DNA of 64,000 bases from Halalkalibacter alkaliphilus (GCF_023555415.1 NZ_JAKRYL010000008.1:62001-126000), one strand, 5' to 3'. Positions 31,406-40,607 are shown, counted from the first letter of the stretch. A program made the numbers and translations. The notes: generated by a model from the letters alone, not told the origin.

Positions 31406-31531
31406 ATAAGATAAAGCTCGATAGAATTTACATATTTATAGTATAATGAATGTTGGTGAATAATGGATTAGTTCAAAATCAATTGGACTAATAATGCAAC
31501 AATATAGATATAGTGAAAGTGAGTGTTCATA

Positions 31532-32251
31532 ATGGGGCGTAAGTGGAACAATATCAAAGAAAAAAAAGCGTCAAAGGATGCAAATACGAGCCGTATATAT
31601 GCAAAGTTTGGACGTGAAATTTATGTAGTTGCTAAGCAAGGTGAACCTGATCCAGAATCAAACCGAGCGTTAAAAGTTGTACTTGAGCGTGCAAAAACGT
31701 ACAGTGTGCCAAAAGCAATTATTGATCGTGCTATTGAAAAAGCTAAAGGCGGTTCAGAGGAAAATTACGACGAGCTGCGTTATGAGGGGTTTGGACCAAA
31801 CGGATCTATGGTCATTGTGGATGCTTTGACTAACAATGTTAACCGCACAGCGGCAGAAGTACGTTCTGCTTTTAAAAAGAATGGTGGAAACATGGGAGTT
31901 AGTGGTTCTGTGTCATTTATGTTTGATGCGACGGCTGTCATTGGTCTTGAAGGTAAATCAGAAGAGGAAGTACTTGAATTATTACTCGAGGCAGATGTCG
32001 ACGTTCGTGATATTATTGCAGAAGACGATTCGATTATTGTGTACGCGGAACCAGATCAATTCCATGAGGTTCAAGAAGCTTGTAAAAATGCAGGAATAGA
32101 GGATTTTACAGTTGCGGAACTAACAATGCTTGCCCAAAATGATGTATCGCTTCCAGCTGATGCGAAGGAACAGTTTGAAAAATTAATTGACGCATTAGAG
32201 GATTTAGAAGATGTTCAACAAGTGTATCATAATGTAGATTTAGGAGAGTAA
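31532..32251 (+). CDS. YebC/TACO1-family protein (YeeN subgroup)
   Basis: 239 residues: '[20 protein letters not shown]' start, '[20 protein letters not shown]' and '[12 protein letters not shown]' are hallmarks. The family was annotated as transcription regulators; recent work on bacterial and mitochondrial members links them to translation of difficult stretches such as polyproline. The YeeN subgroup is a second copy in Bacillus beside YrbC. Start 31532 is set by the conserved MGRKW. Confidence 0.9.
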   Translation: MGRKWNNIKEKKASKDANTSRIYAKFGREIYVVAKQGEPDPESNRALKVVLERAKTYSVPKAIIDRAIEKAKGGSEENYDELRYEGFGPNGSMVIVDALTNNVNRTAAEVRSAFKKNGGNMGVSGSVSFMFDATAVIGLEGKSEEEVLELLLEADVDVRDIIAEDDSIIVYAEPDQFHEVQEACKNAGIEDFTVAELTMLAQNDVSLPADAKEQFEKLIDALEDLEDVQQVYHNVDLGE

Positions 32252-32259
32252 TTTTTCAG

Positions 32260-32285
32260 CAGGCCTTTTAGGGTCTGCTTTTTAT
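32260..32285 (+). terminator. Terminator after the YebC-like gene
   Basis: AGCAG and CTGCT arms with an inner CC/GG step (about 32257-32278), followed by TTTTTATT. Confidence 0.6.
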
Positions 32286-32286
32286 T

Positions 32287-32332
32287 ACGTATAAAGCCAA
32301 CAAGAGGATGGACTCTTGTTGGCTTTATACGT
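32287..32332. repeat. 20-base perfect inverted repeat
   Basis: ACGTATAAAGCCAACAAGAG (32287-32306) is repeated exactly as its complement at 32313-32332, leaving a six-base loop GATGGA. It follows a first terminator and precedes a convergent small gene; no T run follows on either side. Confidence 0.85.
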
Positions 32333-32347
32333 GCTAATAGTGAGAAC

Positions 32348-32494
32348 TTAATCTCGACTAGATCTTTCGTTAAGTACATCTTTTTGAAATTTTCTCAAGC
32401 GTTTCATTGTTAATCGCCAGTCACGCTGTTCACGCTTTTTCTTCCTTCTGAGCATAATTTTCAGCTCTTTTTTCCGAGAGTCTTCATGATTCAT
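32348..32494 (-). CDS. Small very basic protein, 48 residues
   Basis: ATG at 32494 behind AAAGGAGTG. The product is dominated by Lys and Arg ('MLRRKKKREQRDWRLTMKRL'), which suggests nucleic-acid contact, but the family is not recognised. Confidence 0.55.
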   Translation of the reverse strand: MNHEDSRKKELKIMLRRKKKREQRDWRLTMKRLRKFQKDVLNERSSRD

Positions 32495-32677
32495 GACAAA
32501 ACACACTCCTTTCTTTGTAGTAGCGAGGCGACTACGAAAGATACGTATGTCGAATATTGCCTGGACTATGCCTTGTAATTTGCATTTTCTTGGATAAGAT
32601 GACATATATATTGCGTTTTACTTCTATGTTTATTGCGTACCATATAAGCAATCTCTTTTGCAGGAGGATTGTAGAAA

Positions 32678-32818
32678 ATGGAAGATACTTGTTTTTATTG
32701 TGGTGAGGAAGTAAATGATCGTTTTAGCCATGGATTGTTTATCCATCAAAACGAGCATGTCGACAAAACTCTTTGTCAAGATTGTTACAAAGAGTGGCTT
32801 GAAGGGATAAAGGAGTAA
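32678..32818 (+). CDS. Small zinc-ribbon-like protein, 46 residues
   Basis: ATG at 32678, ribosome binding site GGAGG about 13 bases upstream. Two Cys pairs, 'TCFYCGE' near the start and 'LCQDCYKEW' near the end, with His residues between, predict a single zinc-binding module. Function unknown. Followed directly by a terminator, which supports a real gene. Confidence 0.7.
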   Translation: MEDTCFYCGEEVNDRFSHGLFIHQNEHVDKTLCQDCYKEWLEGIKE

Positions 32819-32828
32819 ATTAAGTAAG

Positions 32829-32857
32829 CCTGAACTAAAGAGTTCAGGTCTTATTTT
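32829..32857 (+). terminator. Terminator after the zinc-ribbon gene
   Basis: CCTGAACT-AAAG-AGTTCAGG with a T-rich tail (TCTTATTTT). Confidence 0.8.
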
Positions 32858-32933
32858 AGTGGATTTGGCGAGTAAATCTGAAGTCCGGTGAGTAAACCTC
32901 CTAAGCATGTAAATGAAAAAACATTACTCATGA

Positions 32934-33248
32934 TTATCGTTGGTTTCCAGGTTCTGTGATATCGAGATCAATGTAGTCTTTTTGATCATTTTGCTGCTCA
33001 ATTCGCGGTTCGAGAACATTTGAGATGAAAGAATAGGTACTATCAATATCAGTCAAAGTTTTTTCTGTAAATACCTCCTTTGTATCTGGATCAAACACTT
33101 CAGCTGTAAAGTTCCGTTCACCTTCGTTATAGTAAAGCTTTACTCCATCTCCAAATTCCTCGGGAGGCCTTGGCAGAACAAAGATTTCATACTCGTTTGG
33201 ATTAGCTGTTAAGTTTTCAATTTTTTGAAGAATCTCTATTTTGTCCAT
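32934..33248 (-). CDS. Hypothetical acidic protein, 104 residues
   Basis: Starts ATG at 33248 with GGAGATAAT close upstream. Composition is acidic with a central 'FTAEVFDPDTKEVFTEKTL' that looks beta-rich. No family recognised. It is divergent from selB, with about 150 bases between them. Confidence 0.6.
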   Translation of the reverse strand: MDKIEILQKIENLTANPNEYEIFVLPRPPEEFGDGVKLYYNEGERNFTAEVFDPDTKEVFTEKTLTDIDSTYSFISNVLEPRIEQQNDQKDYIDLDITEPGNQR

Positions 33249-33398
33249 CGATTATCTCCTTTATTATGTGATTGGTTGTAGCTTGTACCTTTTCTAAAAG
33301 TAGCATTCATAAGCTGTCTTTTCTTTGTTTCCTGTTAACGTATATAGTATGATAAACAACGATAGAAATTGGTCATAGTAGAGAGGGATTAGGTTGTT

Positions 33399-35312
33399 AT
33401 GAATCATTATACGGTTGGAATGGCTGGTCATATTGACCACGGGAAGACAACGTTAACAAAAGCTTTAACGAATATAGATACAGATCGTTTAAAGGAAGAA
33501 ATAGAGCGGAGTATCTCAATTGAGTTAGGCTATGCTCCTTTGAAATTAAACGACGAAATGGAAGTGTCTCTTATTGATGTACCTGGGCACGAACGCTTTA
33601 TAAGGCAAATGATTGCGGGAGTAGCGGGAATAGATTTGGTGATGCTTGTAGTAGCTGCGGATGAAGGAATTATGCCTCAAACACGTGAACATATAGATAT
33701 TTTGCGTTTGCTCGGAATAGAAAAGGGGATTATTGTCGTAACGAAAATTGAGAATGTTGATGAAGAGATGAGAGAGATTGTGGAACTGGATATACGGGAA
33801 GCGATAGAAGGTACTTTTTTAGAAAAAAGTCAGCTCTTTTTCGTAGATAGTCTTCGTTCTGTTGGGATTGAAGAGTTAAAGAAAGGAATTGTGATTGAAC
33901 TGGAAGGAAGGACAAGTCGTGATGCAAGTGGCGCGTTTCGCTTACCTATTGATCAAGTCTTTACAATTCATGGACAAGGAACCGTTGTAAGAGGCACCGT
34001 CTATGAAGGGATCGTGAACGAAGGAGATGTGTTAGATTTATTACCAAAGCGGATTCCAGTTCGAGCTAGACAGTTACAAGTACATCATCAAGCTCGAAAA
34101 AGTGGACGAGCAGGGCAACGTGTGGCAGTTAATGTCGGCGGTATTTCAAAGGATGAGATTAAACGTGGCGATGTCCTAGTTGCAAGTGGACATTATGAGA
34201 CAACTCATACGATTGATGTTGGTCTCACAACAGTTGCAAAGCTAATGTATCCTCTAAAACAAAGAGGAGCAATCAAATTACATATTGGTACGGCTGAAGT
34301 ATACGGTAAGATTGTCTTTTTTGATCGGAATGACTTAGCTGAAGGTAATGAAACAATAATGTGTCAAATTCGTTTGGATGAGCCAATTGTTACAAGAAGA
34401 GGCGATCGGTTTATTTTGCGACGGCCGACACCGATGGAAACGATTGGTGGAGGAACTGTAATTGACCCTCATGGAGCGAAATATCGCTTCGGTGAAGAAA
34501 CGGTTCAAATGCTTGAACAAAAAATGGACGCAACACCTATTGAGCGATTGCAACAACTTCTATTAGATAAAAAATTGCTGCCGATAAAAGATGCTAGTAA
34601 AGAAATGAATATGTCAGAAGACGAAATGAAAGAACTGGTCGAGCAAGAGGAAAAGACATTTCAATTACCGACTGGGGAGATTACGAGTGAGAAAGTCATT
34701 CAGTCATTACGGGAAGCATTTCTAATTGAGCTGGAGCGTTATCATAATGAATTTCCGTTCCGTGCTGGGGTTAAGAAAGCCGAACTAGTTCAAAGCTATA
34801 CTCATACGTATCCTAAACGATTATTGGATTGGTTGCTTGATGAGGGACATAAACAAGGTTGGTTTGTCATTCAAGGACCATTTGCAGCACTATCTACCCA
34901 TACTCCTCACGCGCCGCGACAGTGGGGGAAACGGGTGGAGCATGTATTAACGGCAATTAAAAATGAAGGGCTTCAAGTAACACCAACTTCTGATCATCTA
35001 ACAGCTCAACAAATTCCGAAAGAACTACATGAAGAAGTGACTCATTATTTTTACCAGCAAGAACTTCTTTATCAACTTGATGAGAAATTATCAATTCATA
35101 GAGCGCCCTTTAGAGAGGCGGTAGCTAAATTACGAGAAGAGACAGATGTCGTTTTTGCTTTAAAAGAAGCCAAAGAATCAACTGGGTTATCACGTAAGTA
35201 CTTAGTACCCTTTTTAGAAAAGCTAGATAAGCTCGATTTAACGATTAGACATGATCAAGAACGGAAATGGAGGGTGACTGAAGTTGAAAATTGGCTCGGT
35301 GACAAATCCTAA
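33399..35312 (+). CDS. selB: Selenocysteine-specific translation elongation factor SelB
   Basis: 637 residues. The GTPase domain has G1 'GHIDHGKTT' (10-18), G3 'DVPGHERF' and G4 'TKIE'; it is EF-Tu-like but lacks the tRNA-general features, and 'ELGYAPL' after the switch region is SelB-specific. Domains II and III follow ('[14 protein letters not shown]'), then a C-terminal part (~380-637) of winged helices that bind the SECIS hairpin, ending '[17 protein letters not shown]'. It carries Sec-tRNA to the ribosome at UGA codons followed by a SECIS. Its clients in this window are selD and the Rdx gene. The 3' end overlaps the glycosyltransferase gene by 29 bases. Confidence 0.97.
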   Translation: MNHYTVGMAGHIDHGKTTLTKALTNIDTDRLKEEIERSISIELGYAPLKLNDEMEVSLIDVPGHERFIRQMIAGVAGIDLVMLVVAADEGIMPQTREHIDILRLLGIEKGIIVVTKIENVDEEMREIVELDIREAIEGTFLEKSQLFFVDSLRSVGIEELKKGIVIELEGRTSRDASGAFRLPIDQVFTIHGQGTVVRGTVYEGIVNEGDVLDLLPKRIPVRARQLQVHHQARKSGRAGQRVAVNVGGISKDEIKRGDVLVASGHYETTHTIDVGLTTVAKLMYPLKQRGAIKLHIGTAEVYGKIVFFDRNDLAEGNETIMCQIRLDEPIVTRRGDRFILRRPTPMETIGGGTVIDPHGAKYRFGEETVQMLEQKMDATPIERLQQLLLDKKLLPIKDASKEMNMSEDEMKELVEQEEKTFQLPTGEITSEKVIQSLREAFLIELERYHNEFPFRAGVKKAELVQSYTHTYPKRLLDWLLDEGHKQGWFVIQGPFAALSTHTPHAPRQWGKRVEHVLTAIKNEGLQVTPTSDHLTAQQIPKELHEEVTHYFYQQELLYQLDEKLSIHRAPFREAVAKLREETDVVFALKEAKESTGLSRKYLVPFLEKLDKLDLTIRHDQERKWRVTEVENWLGDKS

Positions 35313-36336
35313 AATCATTCTATTTACTCCGTATTTCAAACAAAATCGTGGAAATTCCACAACGGCAAGACGTTTCGTAAAAGGATTGAGGATGTGGGGT
35401 GTAAGTGTTCGAATCTTTGCTTATGAAGAAGAAGAGTGGAATTCAGATTGGGATTCTTACTTCTTAGAGGCAGATATATATCATGTAATTCATTTGAAAC
35501 GGTTTTCCCAATGGTTAAAAAAGTATCCACATCTGCATTTCAGTAAACCCTATATATTAACCTCTGGTGGAACGGATGTTAATGAGGACTTAAAGGACCC
35601 AGATGCCGTTAAGTTAATGGTTTCAGTAGCAGATGAGTCTTGTGGAATTACTGTTTTCAGTGAAGATGGAAAGAATAAGATTATTCAGACGTATCCGGAC
35701 TTAGCTGATCGCATTTATGTTATTCCACAAAGTGTAGATTTTCCAAAGGATGGGACGAAGGAATCAAACCGCGATATTCTTTCTGGATATCCTAAGTTTT
35801 TGCTGCCGGCAGGGCTACGGCCGGTGAAGGATGTCCTCTATGTAGCAGATGAGTTAAAGAGGTTGCGTTATACTTGGCAAGAACTGACCTTTACGATCAT
35901 TGGTCCTGTTCTAGATGACGGTGTCTATCAAGAAGTTCAAGAATTTGAAAAGGAACATGAGTGGTTTCGTTATATAAAAGAAGTTCCGCTTGAACAAATG
36001 AAAGCTGTTTATCAATCTTGTGATTTTGTTCTAAATACATCTATCTCAGAAGGGCAGTCCTCTGCAGTACTTGAGGCGATGGCTTTAGGTAAGCCTGTTA
36101 TAGCAAGGCTGAATTCAGGAAATGCAAGTGTCCTTTCAGATGGGGAAACAGGGGTGTTGTTTGAGTCGCCTGAACAATTCACCCTCAAAGTGCAAGAATT
36201 GCTCACTTCTGAAGGAAAGCAAAAGAGCATTATTAAAAAGGCAATCTTGTATATTAAAGAGCAGCATTCATTGGAAAAAGAGATGGGACAATTTTTAGAA
36301 GTGTACGAGCATTGTTTAGCAAACGCTTATGTGTAA
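35284..36336 (+). CDS. GT4-family glycosyltransferase overlapping selB (GLT1D1/SenB-like)
   Basis: 350 residues, TTG start at 35284 behind GGAGGGTGA, inside the end of selB. N-terminal Rossmann part with 'NRGNSTTARRFVKGLRMWGV' (~20-39) and 'TSGGTDVNEDLKDPD' (~97-111); C-terminal donor-binding part with 'LLPAGLRPVKDVLYVADEL' and 'SEGQSSAVLEAMALGKPVIA' (E-x7-E, ~255-274), then 'NSGNASVLSDGETGVLF'. From memory the GGTDVNED and AGLR-VKD stretches resemble vertebrate GLT1D1, and the G-N-x-T-A-x-R plus G-T-D pattern resembles SenB, the selenosugar synthase of selenoneine biosynthesis. A general GT4 role cannot be excluded. Coupling to selB suggests a link to selenium; that is inference. Confidence 0.7.
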   Translation: MKIGSVTNPKIILFTPYFKQNRGNSTTARRFVKGLRMWGVSVRIFAYEEEEWNSDWDSYFLEADIYHVIHLKRFSQWLKKYPHLHFSKPYILTSGGTDVNEDLKDPDAVKLMVSVADESCGITVFSEDGKNKIIQTYPDLADRIYVIPQSVDFPKDGTKESNRDILSGYPKFLLPAGLRPVKDVLYVADELKRLRYTWQELTFTIIGPVLDDGVYQEVQEFEKEHEWFRYIKEVPLEQMKAVYQSCDFVLNTSISEGQSSAVLEAMALGKPVIARLNSGNASVLSDGETGVLFESPEQFTLKVQELLTSEGKQKSIIKKAILYIKEQHSLEKEMGQFLEVYEHCLANAYV

Positions 36337-36410
36337 GGGTTATTTCTTTACAAGAAAGACTTAAAAATGGTAAATTCCTTCAGTAGATTAAATAAAAAGG
36401 TGGAGAAAAG

Positions 36411-37361
36411 ATGAAGAAATGGATGATGACATTAGGGATGGCACTTGTCTTAACTGCATGCGGAGCGGCAGACGATCCTGATGAAGTAGTACAATCTCCA
36501 ACAGTTGATGAACATGGAGAAGAGGCGCCAGCAACTGAAAATGACGATAGTGTGTTTGAAATTGCTGTAATCCCTTCACAGTCAATGGGAGAAATGCAAA
36601 CAGGACTTGATAATTTAGAAGCTCATTTAACAGAGAAACTAGGGAGGGAAGTTGTTGTAGAACAATACCCGAATTATAACGCTGTAGTTGAAGCGATTAA
36701 TTATAACCATATTGACTTGGCTTTCTTAGGACCGCTAACGTATTTAATTGCTCATGAGCAAAGCGGAGCGCAAGCGATCATTACACAGGAAGTAGATGGA
36801 AGTCCCTATTACTTTTCATACATTATTACTCATAACGATCGTGAGTGGGATGATTTAGATGATATGCTAGAAGACCGTGCAGATGTTGATTTTGCGTTTG
36901 CGAGTATCTCTTCCACATCTGGTCACTTAATTCCAGGCCTTCACCTACGTCAGCTAGGTTTTTATGAAAGTGAAGATGATCATGAATTTAAGCAAATTCA
37001 ATTTGCTGGATCCCATGATATCGTAACAACTCTTGTCCAAGATCAAACGGTTGATGCTGGGGCAGTCGATAGTGCGATCTTAGAAGCATTAATGAAAGAG
37101 GATGACCAAAACGGTGGTACAATGCGTGAAGACATTAAGGTTATCTGGCAATCGGAAGAACTTTATCAGTACCCTTGGGTTGTCCCAGCTGGTATGAGTG
37201 ATGAATTAATTGCAGAAGTACAAGAAGCTTTTTATGAAATTGCTGATGAAGAAATCCTACGAATTTTCGGTGGTGCGACACGCTTTGTTGAAGCAGATGA
37301 CAGTCAGTATGCAGATGTGTTAGAAGCAGCTCGTGAATTCGAAATGCTTTCATTAGATTAG
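36411..37361 (+). CDS. phnD: PhnD-family substrate-binding lipoprotein of an ABC importer
   Basis: 316 residues with a lipoprotein signal (lipobox LTAC, Cys17). A linker rich in D/E/P is followed by the PhnD fold: 'IAVIPSQSMGEMQTGLDNLE', 'DLAFLGPLTYLIAHEQSGAQ' and 'ASISSTSGHLIPGLHLRQLG', the last being the oxyanion-binding Ser/Thr stretch. The family binds phosphonate, phosphite or phosphate. No phosphonate lyase, phosphonatase or phosphite dehydrogenase gene is nearby; instead the cassette sits between selB and selD, so a selenium oxyanion is a candidate ligand. Likely one operon with phnE and phnC. Confidence 0.88.
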   Translation: MKKWMMTLGMALVLTACGAADDPDEVVQSPTVDEHGEEAPATENDDSVFEIAVIPSQSMGEMQTGLDNLEAHLTEKLGREVVVEQYPNYNAVVEAINYNHIDLAFLGPLTYLIAHEQSGAQAIITQEVDGSPYYFSYIITHNDREWDDLDDMLEDRADVDFAFASISSTSGHLIPGLHLRQLGFYESEDDHEFKQIQFAGSHDIVTTLVQDQTVDAGAVDSAILEALMKEDDQNGGTMREDIKVIWQSEELYQYPWVVPAGMSDELIAEVQEAFYEIADEEILRIFGGATRFVEADDSQYADVLEAAREFEMLSLD

Positions 37362-37373
37362 GAGCCTTCTACG

Positions 37374-38135
37374 ATGGTTTGGTTTCGTAGGCGCTACCTC
37401 ATATATCTTATCTTGATTATCGTTGCTCTTTGGTGGAGCATGGATATGACAGGGTTTGAATGGAGAAAGCTTACGCAAATCGGAAATATTTATCACATGG
37501 TGACCACTCGTTTTTTTCCGATTGAGTGGTCCCTTTTTCCGAGAATGGCGTATCACAGTCTTGTCACTTTAGCTATTGCTTTTTTAGGTACATTTTTAGC
37601 ACTGATTGTAGCTTTGCCACTTAGCTTTTTGGCAGCAAAAAACACGAGTGGGTCTGTAGGGATGTATAGCACCATTCGTGGCGCATTAAGTGCACTAAGA
37701 TCTATTCCAGAGATTGTATTTGGTTTAATCTTTGTTTCGGCATTTGGGCTTGGACCATTTGCAGCTGTCTTAGCAATCATTTTGCATAATATTGGCGTTT
37801 TAGGGAAGTTAATTTCTGAATTGATTGAAGCGGCAGATTCTGGACCTCAAGAAGCGATGCGTTCTGTGGGGGCAACAAAATGGGTCGGACATTTATTTTC
37901 AATTTTGCCTCAAATATGGCCGAATGTGTTGTCTCAATATTTTTATCGGTTTGAAGTAGCCATTCGGACGTCTCTCATCCTCGGATTCATCGGAGGGGGA
38001 GGAATCGGTCAGCAGCTCTTTAATCATTTCCAAAGCTTCTACTATACAGCCGTAGCACTAGATATCGTACTCATCATGATTATGGTTATCATAGTGGATT
38101 TCATCGGCGGCCGAATTAGAGCTAGGGTTATATAG
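37374..38135 (+). CDS. phnE: PhnE-family ABC importer permease
   Basis: 253 residues, ATG 12 bases after phnD stops. Six membrane segments and the coupling loop 'ELIEAADSGPQEAMRSVGAT' (EAA motif, ~140-160). 'FPIEWSLFPRMAYHSLVTL' near residue 45 is typical of PhnE. It forms the membrane channel for the PhnD-bound substrate. The stop codon lies inside the first base-paired arm of the downstream repeat element. Confidence 0.9.
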   Translation: MVWFRRRYLIYLILIIVALWWSMDMTGFEWRKLTQIGNIYHMVTTRFFPIEWSLFPRMAYHSLVTLAIAFLGTFLALIVALPLSFLAAKNTSGSVGMYSTIRGALSALRSIPEIVFGLIFVSAFGLGPFAAVLAIILHNIGVLGKLISELIEAADSGPQEAMRSVGATKWVGHLFSILPQIWPNVLSQYFYRFEVAIRTSLILGFIGGGGIGQQLFNHFQSFYYTAVALDIVLIMIMVIIVDFIGGRIRARVI

Positions 38136-38356
38136 AGTTCAATCAAAAAGGCGATCTTCCTTTTTGATTGAACTCGAAGCGATGAGCGGAGCCGTTGCCA
38201 ATGTTTTAAGCTTTTTAGGAGTGGGTTTCTCCTAAAAGGCGTGCAACGAGAGGAGCCATCGCAGCATGTTCGCACAGTTAAGGACAAAGCGAATCCCTTA
38301 TAAGAAAATAAAGGGTAGTAAAGTCATTCAAAAAGGCGATCTTCCTTTTTGAATGA
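38135..38356. repeat. Composite palindromic element inside the phn-like operon
   Basis: Two hairpins with identical loop CGATCTT: the left has a 17-base perfect stem (38135-38151/38159-38175), the right a 13-base stem (38324-38336/38344-38356); both share TCAAAAAGG/CCTTTTTGA arms and continue with GAACTCG. Between them are nested complementary pieces GCGATG (38179)/CATCGC (38257), GTTGC (38194)/GCAAC (38243) and TTTTTAGGAG (38212)/CTCCTAAAAG (38229). The whole 222-base unit therefore folds as hairpin, long stem, hairpin. No open frame. Confidence 0.85.
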
Positions 38357-38377
38357 ACTCGGGGAGGAGGGGGCATT

Positions 38378-39112
38378 ATGCTTTCAATTGCAGATTTAGT
38401 TGTACGTTATCCTAAAACAGATGAGAATGCCCTTGACCATGTCAATTTGACATTTAAGAAGGGAGAGTTTGTTTGTGTGCTTGGCAAAAGTGGTGCAGGG
38501 AAGTCGACGTTTATTCGCACAATAAATCGTTTGCAGTTGGCAACTGCAGGGCAAATTACGTGGGAAGGGACGAACCTGACAAACCTCTCGGAAGCGAAGA
38601 TGAGAAGGGTTCGCTCAGATATGGTTATGATCTTCCAACACTTTAATTTAATCCCGAGAATGACTGTATTGCAAAATACATTAACAGGTTCTTTTGGAAA
38701 GCGACCACCATATAAAAATATACTCGGGCTTTTTTCTGAACAGGAACAAAAACGAGCATTAGATGCATTAAAAGAAGTTGGATTGGAAAAGCATGTTCAT
38801 AAGCGGGTAGAGGCACTAAGTGGAGGGCAGAAACAGCGAGTAGGGATTGCAAGGGCTTTGCTACAAGATCCAAAGATTTTATTAGGAGATGAGCCTGTTG
38901 CTAGCTTGGATCCAACAACATCAAGGAAAATTTTTGAACTGTTAAAACGAATTCATGAAGAACGTGAATTACTTTCTATTATTAATATCCATGATGTCAA
39001 TTTAGCGAAAGAGTTTGCTACAAGAATCGTCGCTTTTCGTGATGGTCAATTAATTTTTGATGGGATGCCAAATGAGGTTGACGATCATATTTTTGCTGAA
39101 GTCTACCAATAA
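38378..39112 (+). CDS. phnC: PhnC-family ABC importer ATPase
   Basis: 244 residues. Walker A GKSGAGKST (~35-43), Q-loop 'MIFQHFNLIPRMTVLQN' (~88), signature 'ALSGGQKQRVGIARAL' (~146), Walker B 'ILLGDEPVASLDP' (~167) and 'NIHDVNLA' (~205). The D-E-P-V-A-S-L-D-P string is characteristic of PhnC. Separated from phnE by the repeat element instead of the usual few bases, with its own strong GGGGAGGAGG site. Confidence 0.9.
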   Translation: MLSIADLVVRYPKTDENALDHVNLTFKKGEFVCVLGKSGAGKSTFIRTINRLQLATAGQITWEGTNLTNLSEAKMRRVRSDMVMIFQHFNLIPRMTVLQNTLTGSFGKRPPYKNILGLFSEQEQKRALDALKEVGLEKHVHKRVEALSGGQKQRVGIARALLQDPKILLGDEPVASLDPTTSRKIFELLKRIHEERELLSIINIHDVNLAKEFATRIVAFRDGQLIFDGMPNEVDDHIFAEVYQ

Positions 39113-39133
39113 TTCTTACTTGTCAATATACAG

Positions 39134-39170
39134 AGAACCCTCCTTATGGTAGTGGGTTCTTTCTACTTTT
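39134..39170 (+). terminator. Terminator after phnC
   Basis: AGAACCC (39134-39140) pairs with GGGTTCT (39154-39160) ahead of TTCTACTTTT. Confidence 0.7.
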
Positions 39171-39333
39171 AAAAGGCGGTTTTTTAGGTCTGAAGTCTCA
39201 TGTGGATTTTCCAAATACCCAAATATTTTATAATGTGTGGAATGAAAAATAGATCTATTGGCATGTGTGCTTTGTGATAAAATATCGGTTAGTACGTTAT
39301 TGGGTCTAGTAAGAAGAAGAGGAGAAAAGCGAC

Positions 39334-40056
39334 ATGCGGCAAAAACAAAAGCAATTACGAGCCAAAGTTAATGATGTTGTACAATCGGGATCACCACTTA
39401 ATAAAGGTATTAAGTTTTTTGGAATAGTCGTTGGTGCTATAGCGATTTATTCCATTATTCAGTATGAGCAATTATTTCGATTGTTTGTTATTTTATTTTT
39501 AGTCGGCTTTGCCTATGTAATGAATAAAAAAATAAATAACCTTGCACAACCAACATCAGAACCAGTCCCACCTGTAGTAGAAAGAATCGAAGAGCAGCAA
39601 ACACAGATTTTTGAGAAAGCTGTAATTGAAAAAGAGGAAGCACTTGAGAAAATAGATTTAGATCGAACTCAATTGTTGGAGGAACTTTTTTCAAAGGCGG
39701 ATTTAGATGATTTAGAAAAGCAATCGTATCGTGAAAAGATTAAAGAAAAAGAATCAGAAAGATCTAATACGATGCAAGACCTCTTAATTGTTAAGGGGAA
39801 GCTTCAAACAGCATTGCTTGAAACGAAGAAGTATTTTATCAAAGAAGATCCTATTAAAGAAATCGCAGCTTCCCTAGAGCAAGAAAAAATTCAACACTCT
39901 TCGATTGCAGCGCTTAATGATGAAGTGTATGCCATTGTCACACGGTTAAGTGAGCATACGATCAATGCGTTGAAAAAAAGCAACTATATTGATGATGATC
40001 ACAATTTAACTCGTTCTGGTTATAAAGCGTTAGTCAAAACAGTTGAAAAAGAGTAA
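39334..40056 (+). CDS. Hypothetical membrane-anchored coiled-coil protein
   Basis: 240 residues. A basic N-terminus, then one or two hydrophobic helices (~25-62), then a long charged region rich in E, K, Q and L (~75-200) with coiled-coil spacing ('KAVIEKEEALEKIDLDRTQL'), ending 'SNYIDDDHNLTRSGYKALVK'. Family not recognised. ATG behind GAGGAGAAAAG. It stands alone between a terminator and a gene-free region. Confidence 0.65.
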   Translation: MRQKQKQLRAKVNDVVQSGSPLNKGIKFFGIVVGAIAIYSIIQYEQLFRLFVILFLVGFAYVMNKKINNLAQPTSEPVPPVVERIEEQQTQIFEKAVIEKEEALEKIDLDRTQLLEELFSKADLDDLEKQSYREKIKEKESERSNTMQDLLIVKGKLQTALLETKKYFIKEDPIKEIAASLEQEKIQHSSIAALNDEVYAIVTRLSEHTINALKKSNYIDDDHNLTRSGYKALVKTVEKE

Positions 40057-40300
40057 GCAAGGCATTAAAAAAACCACCCAGTTTATTTCCATAACGGGTG
40101 TGCTTTAGAGGGAGAAAGCAGTAAATCACATAGCTTTTGGAGATGTAATTAGCACGCTAATTCGCATCTCCATTTTTCGTTGTTATATCAATGTTTAAAA
40201 GTAATAGATGCTATGAAAAAGATGTTGATTCACTCATCTGGGGTCGTAAGGGTCCGCTCTTATCGGCTGGGGGATCAGGTTAAGCACCCGATTTGATAAA

Positions 40301-40486
40301 TAAACGGAGAATTTTCTCTTAATTAGTAATTAACACTAATAGCTTAAATAGACGGAGAGATTCCGGCTATTGAGTCCAAAAATTTGAAAATGTGAAATTT
40401 TTCTTTGCTTAATCGGAAAATCTCCTTTTATATCCCCCGGAATGACCTCTATTCTGCATTTAATCGGAAAATCTCCGCTTATTTTA
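40301..40486. repeat. Cluster of four related short repeats, two in each orientation
   Basis: In the 700-base gene-free gap 40057-40767, the motif AATCGGAAAATCTCC occurs at about 40411 and 40461, and diverged inverted versions (ACGGAGAATTTTCT ~40304; ACGGAGAGATTCCG ~40351) lie to the left. Copies 1 and 4 and copies 2 and 3 face each other, so the region can fold as one nested hairpin. No gene or terminator run is associated. Confidence 0.65.
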
Positions 40487-40607
40487 CTATAGCCAATTAT
40501 TGACAGATTTTTTGTTTAATGGAGTTGAGATGGGTGCTTTGATTTAGTATCTTATAAATCAAAGAGAACCTCAGTTAGCTTAGTTTAACAAGGTTAGGTT
40601 TTAAGAC

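Noticed and set aside
38135-38356. Insertion sequence remnant with transposase
   Set aside because: No coding potential and no target-site duplication that I can identify; only palindromes are present.
36411-39112. Phosphonate catabolic operon
   Set aside because: No phnF-P lyase, phnWX or ptxD genes in the surrounding sequence; only the import functions are present.
40301-40486. CRISPR array
   Set aside because: The repeats are few, diverged and in both orientations, with no uniform spacers. No cas genes occur and no other array-like pattern was seen in the window.
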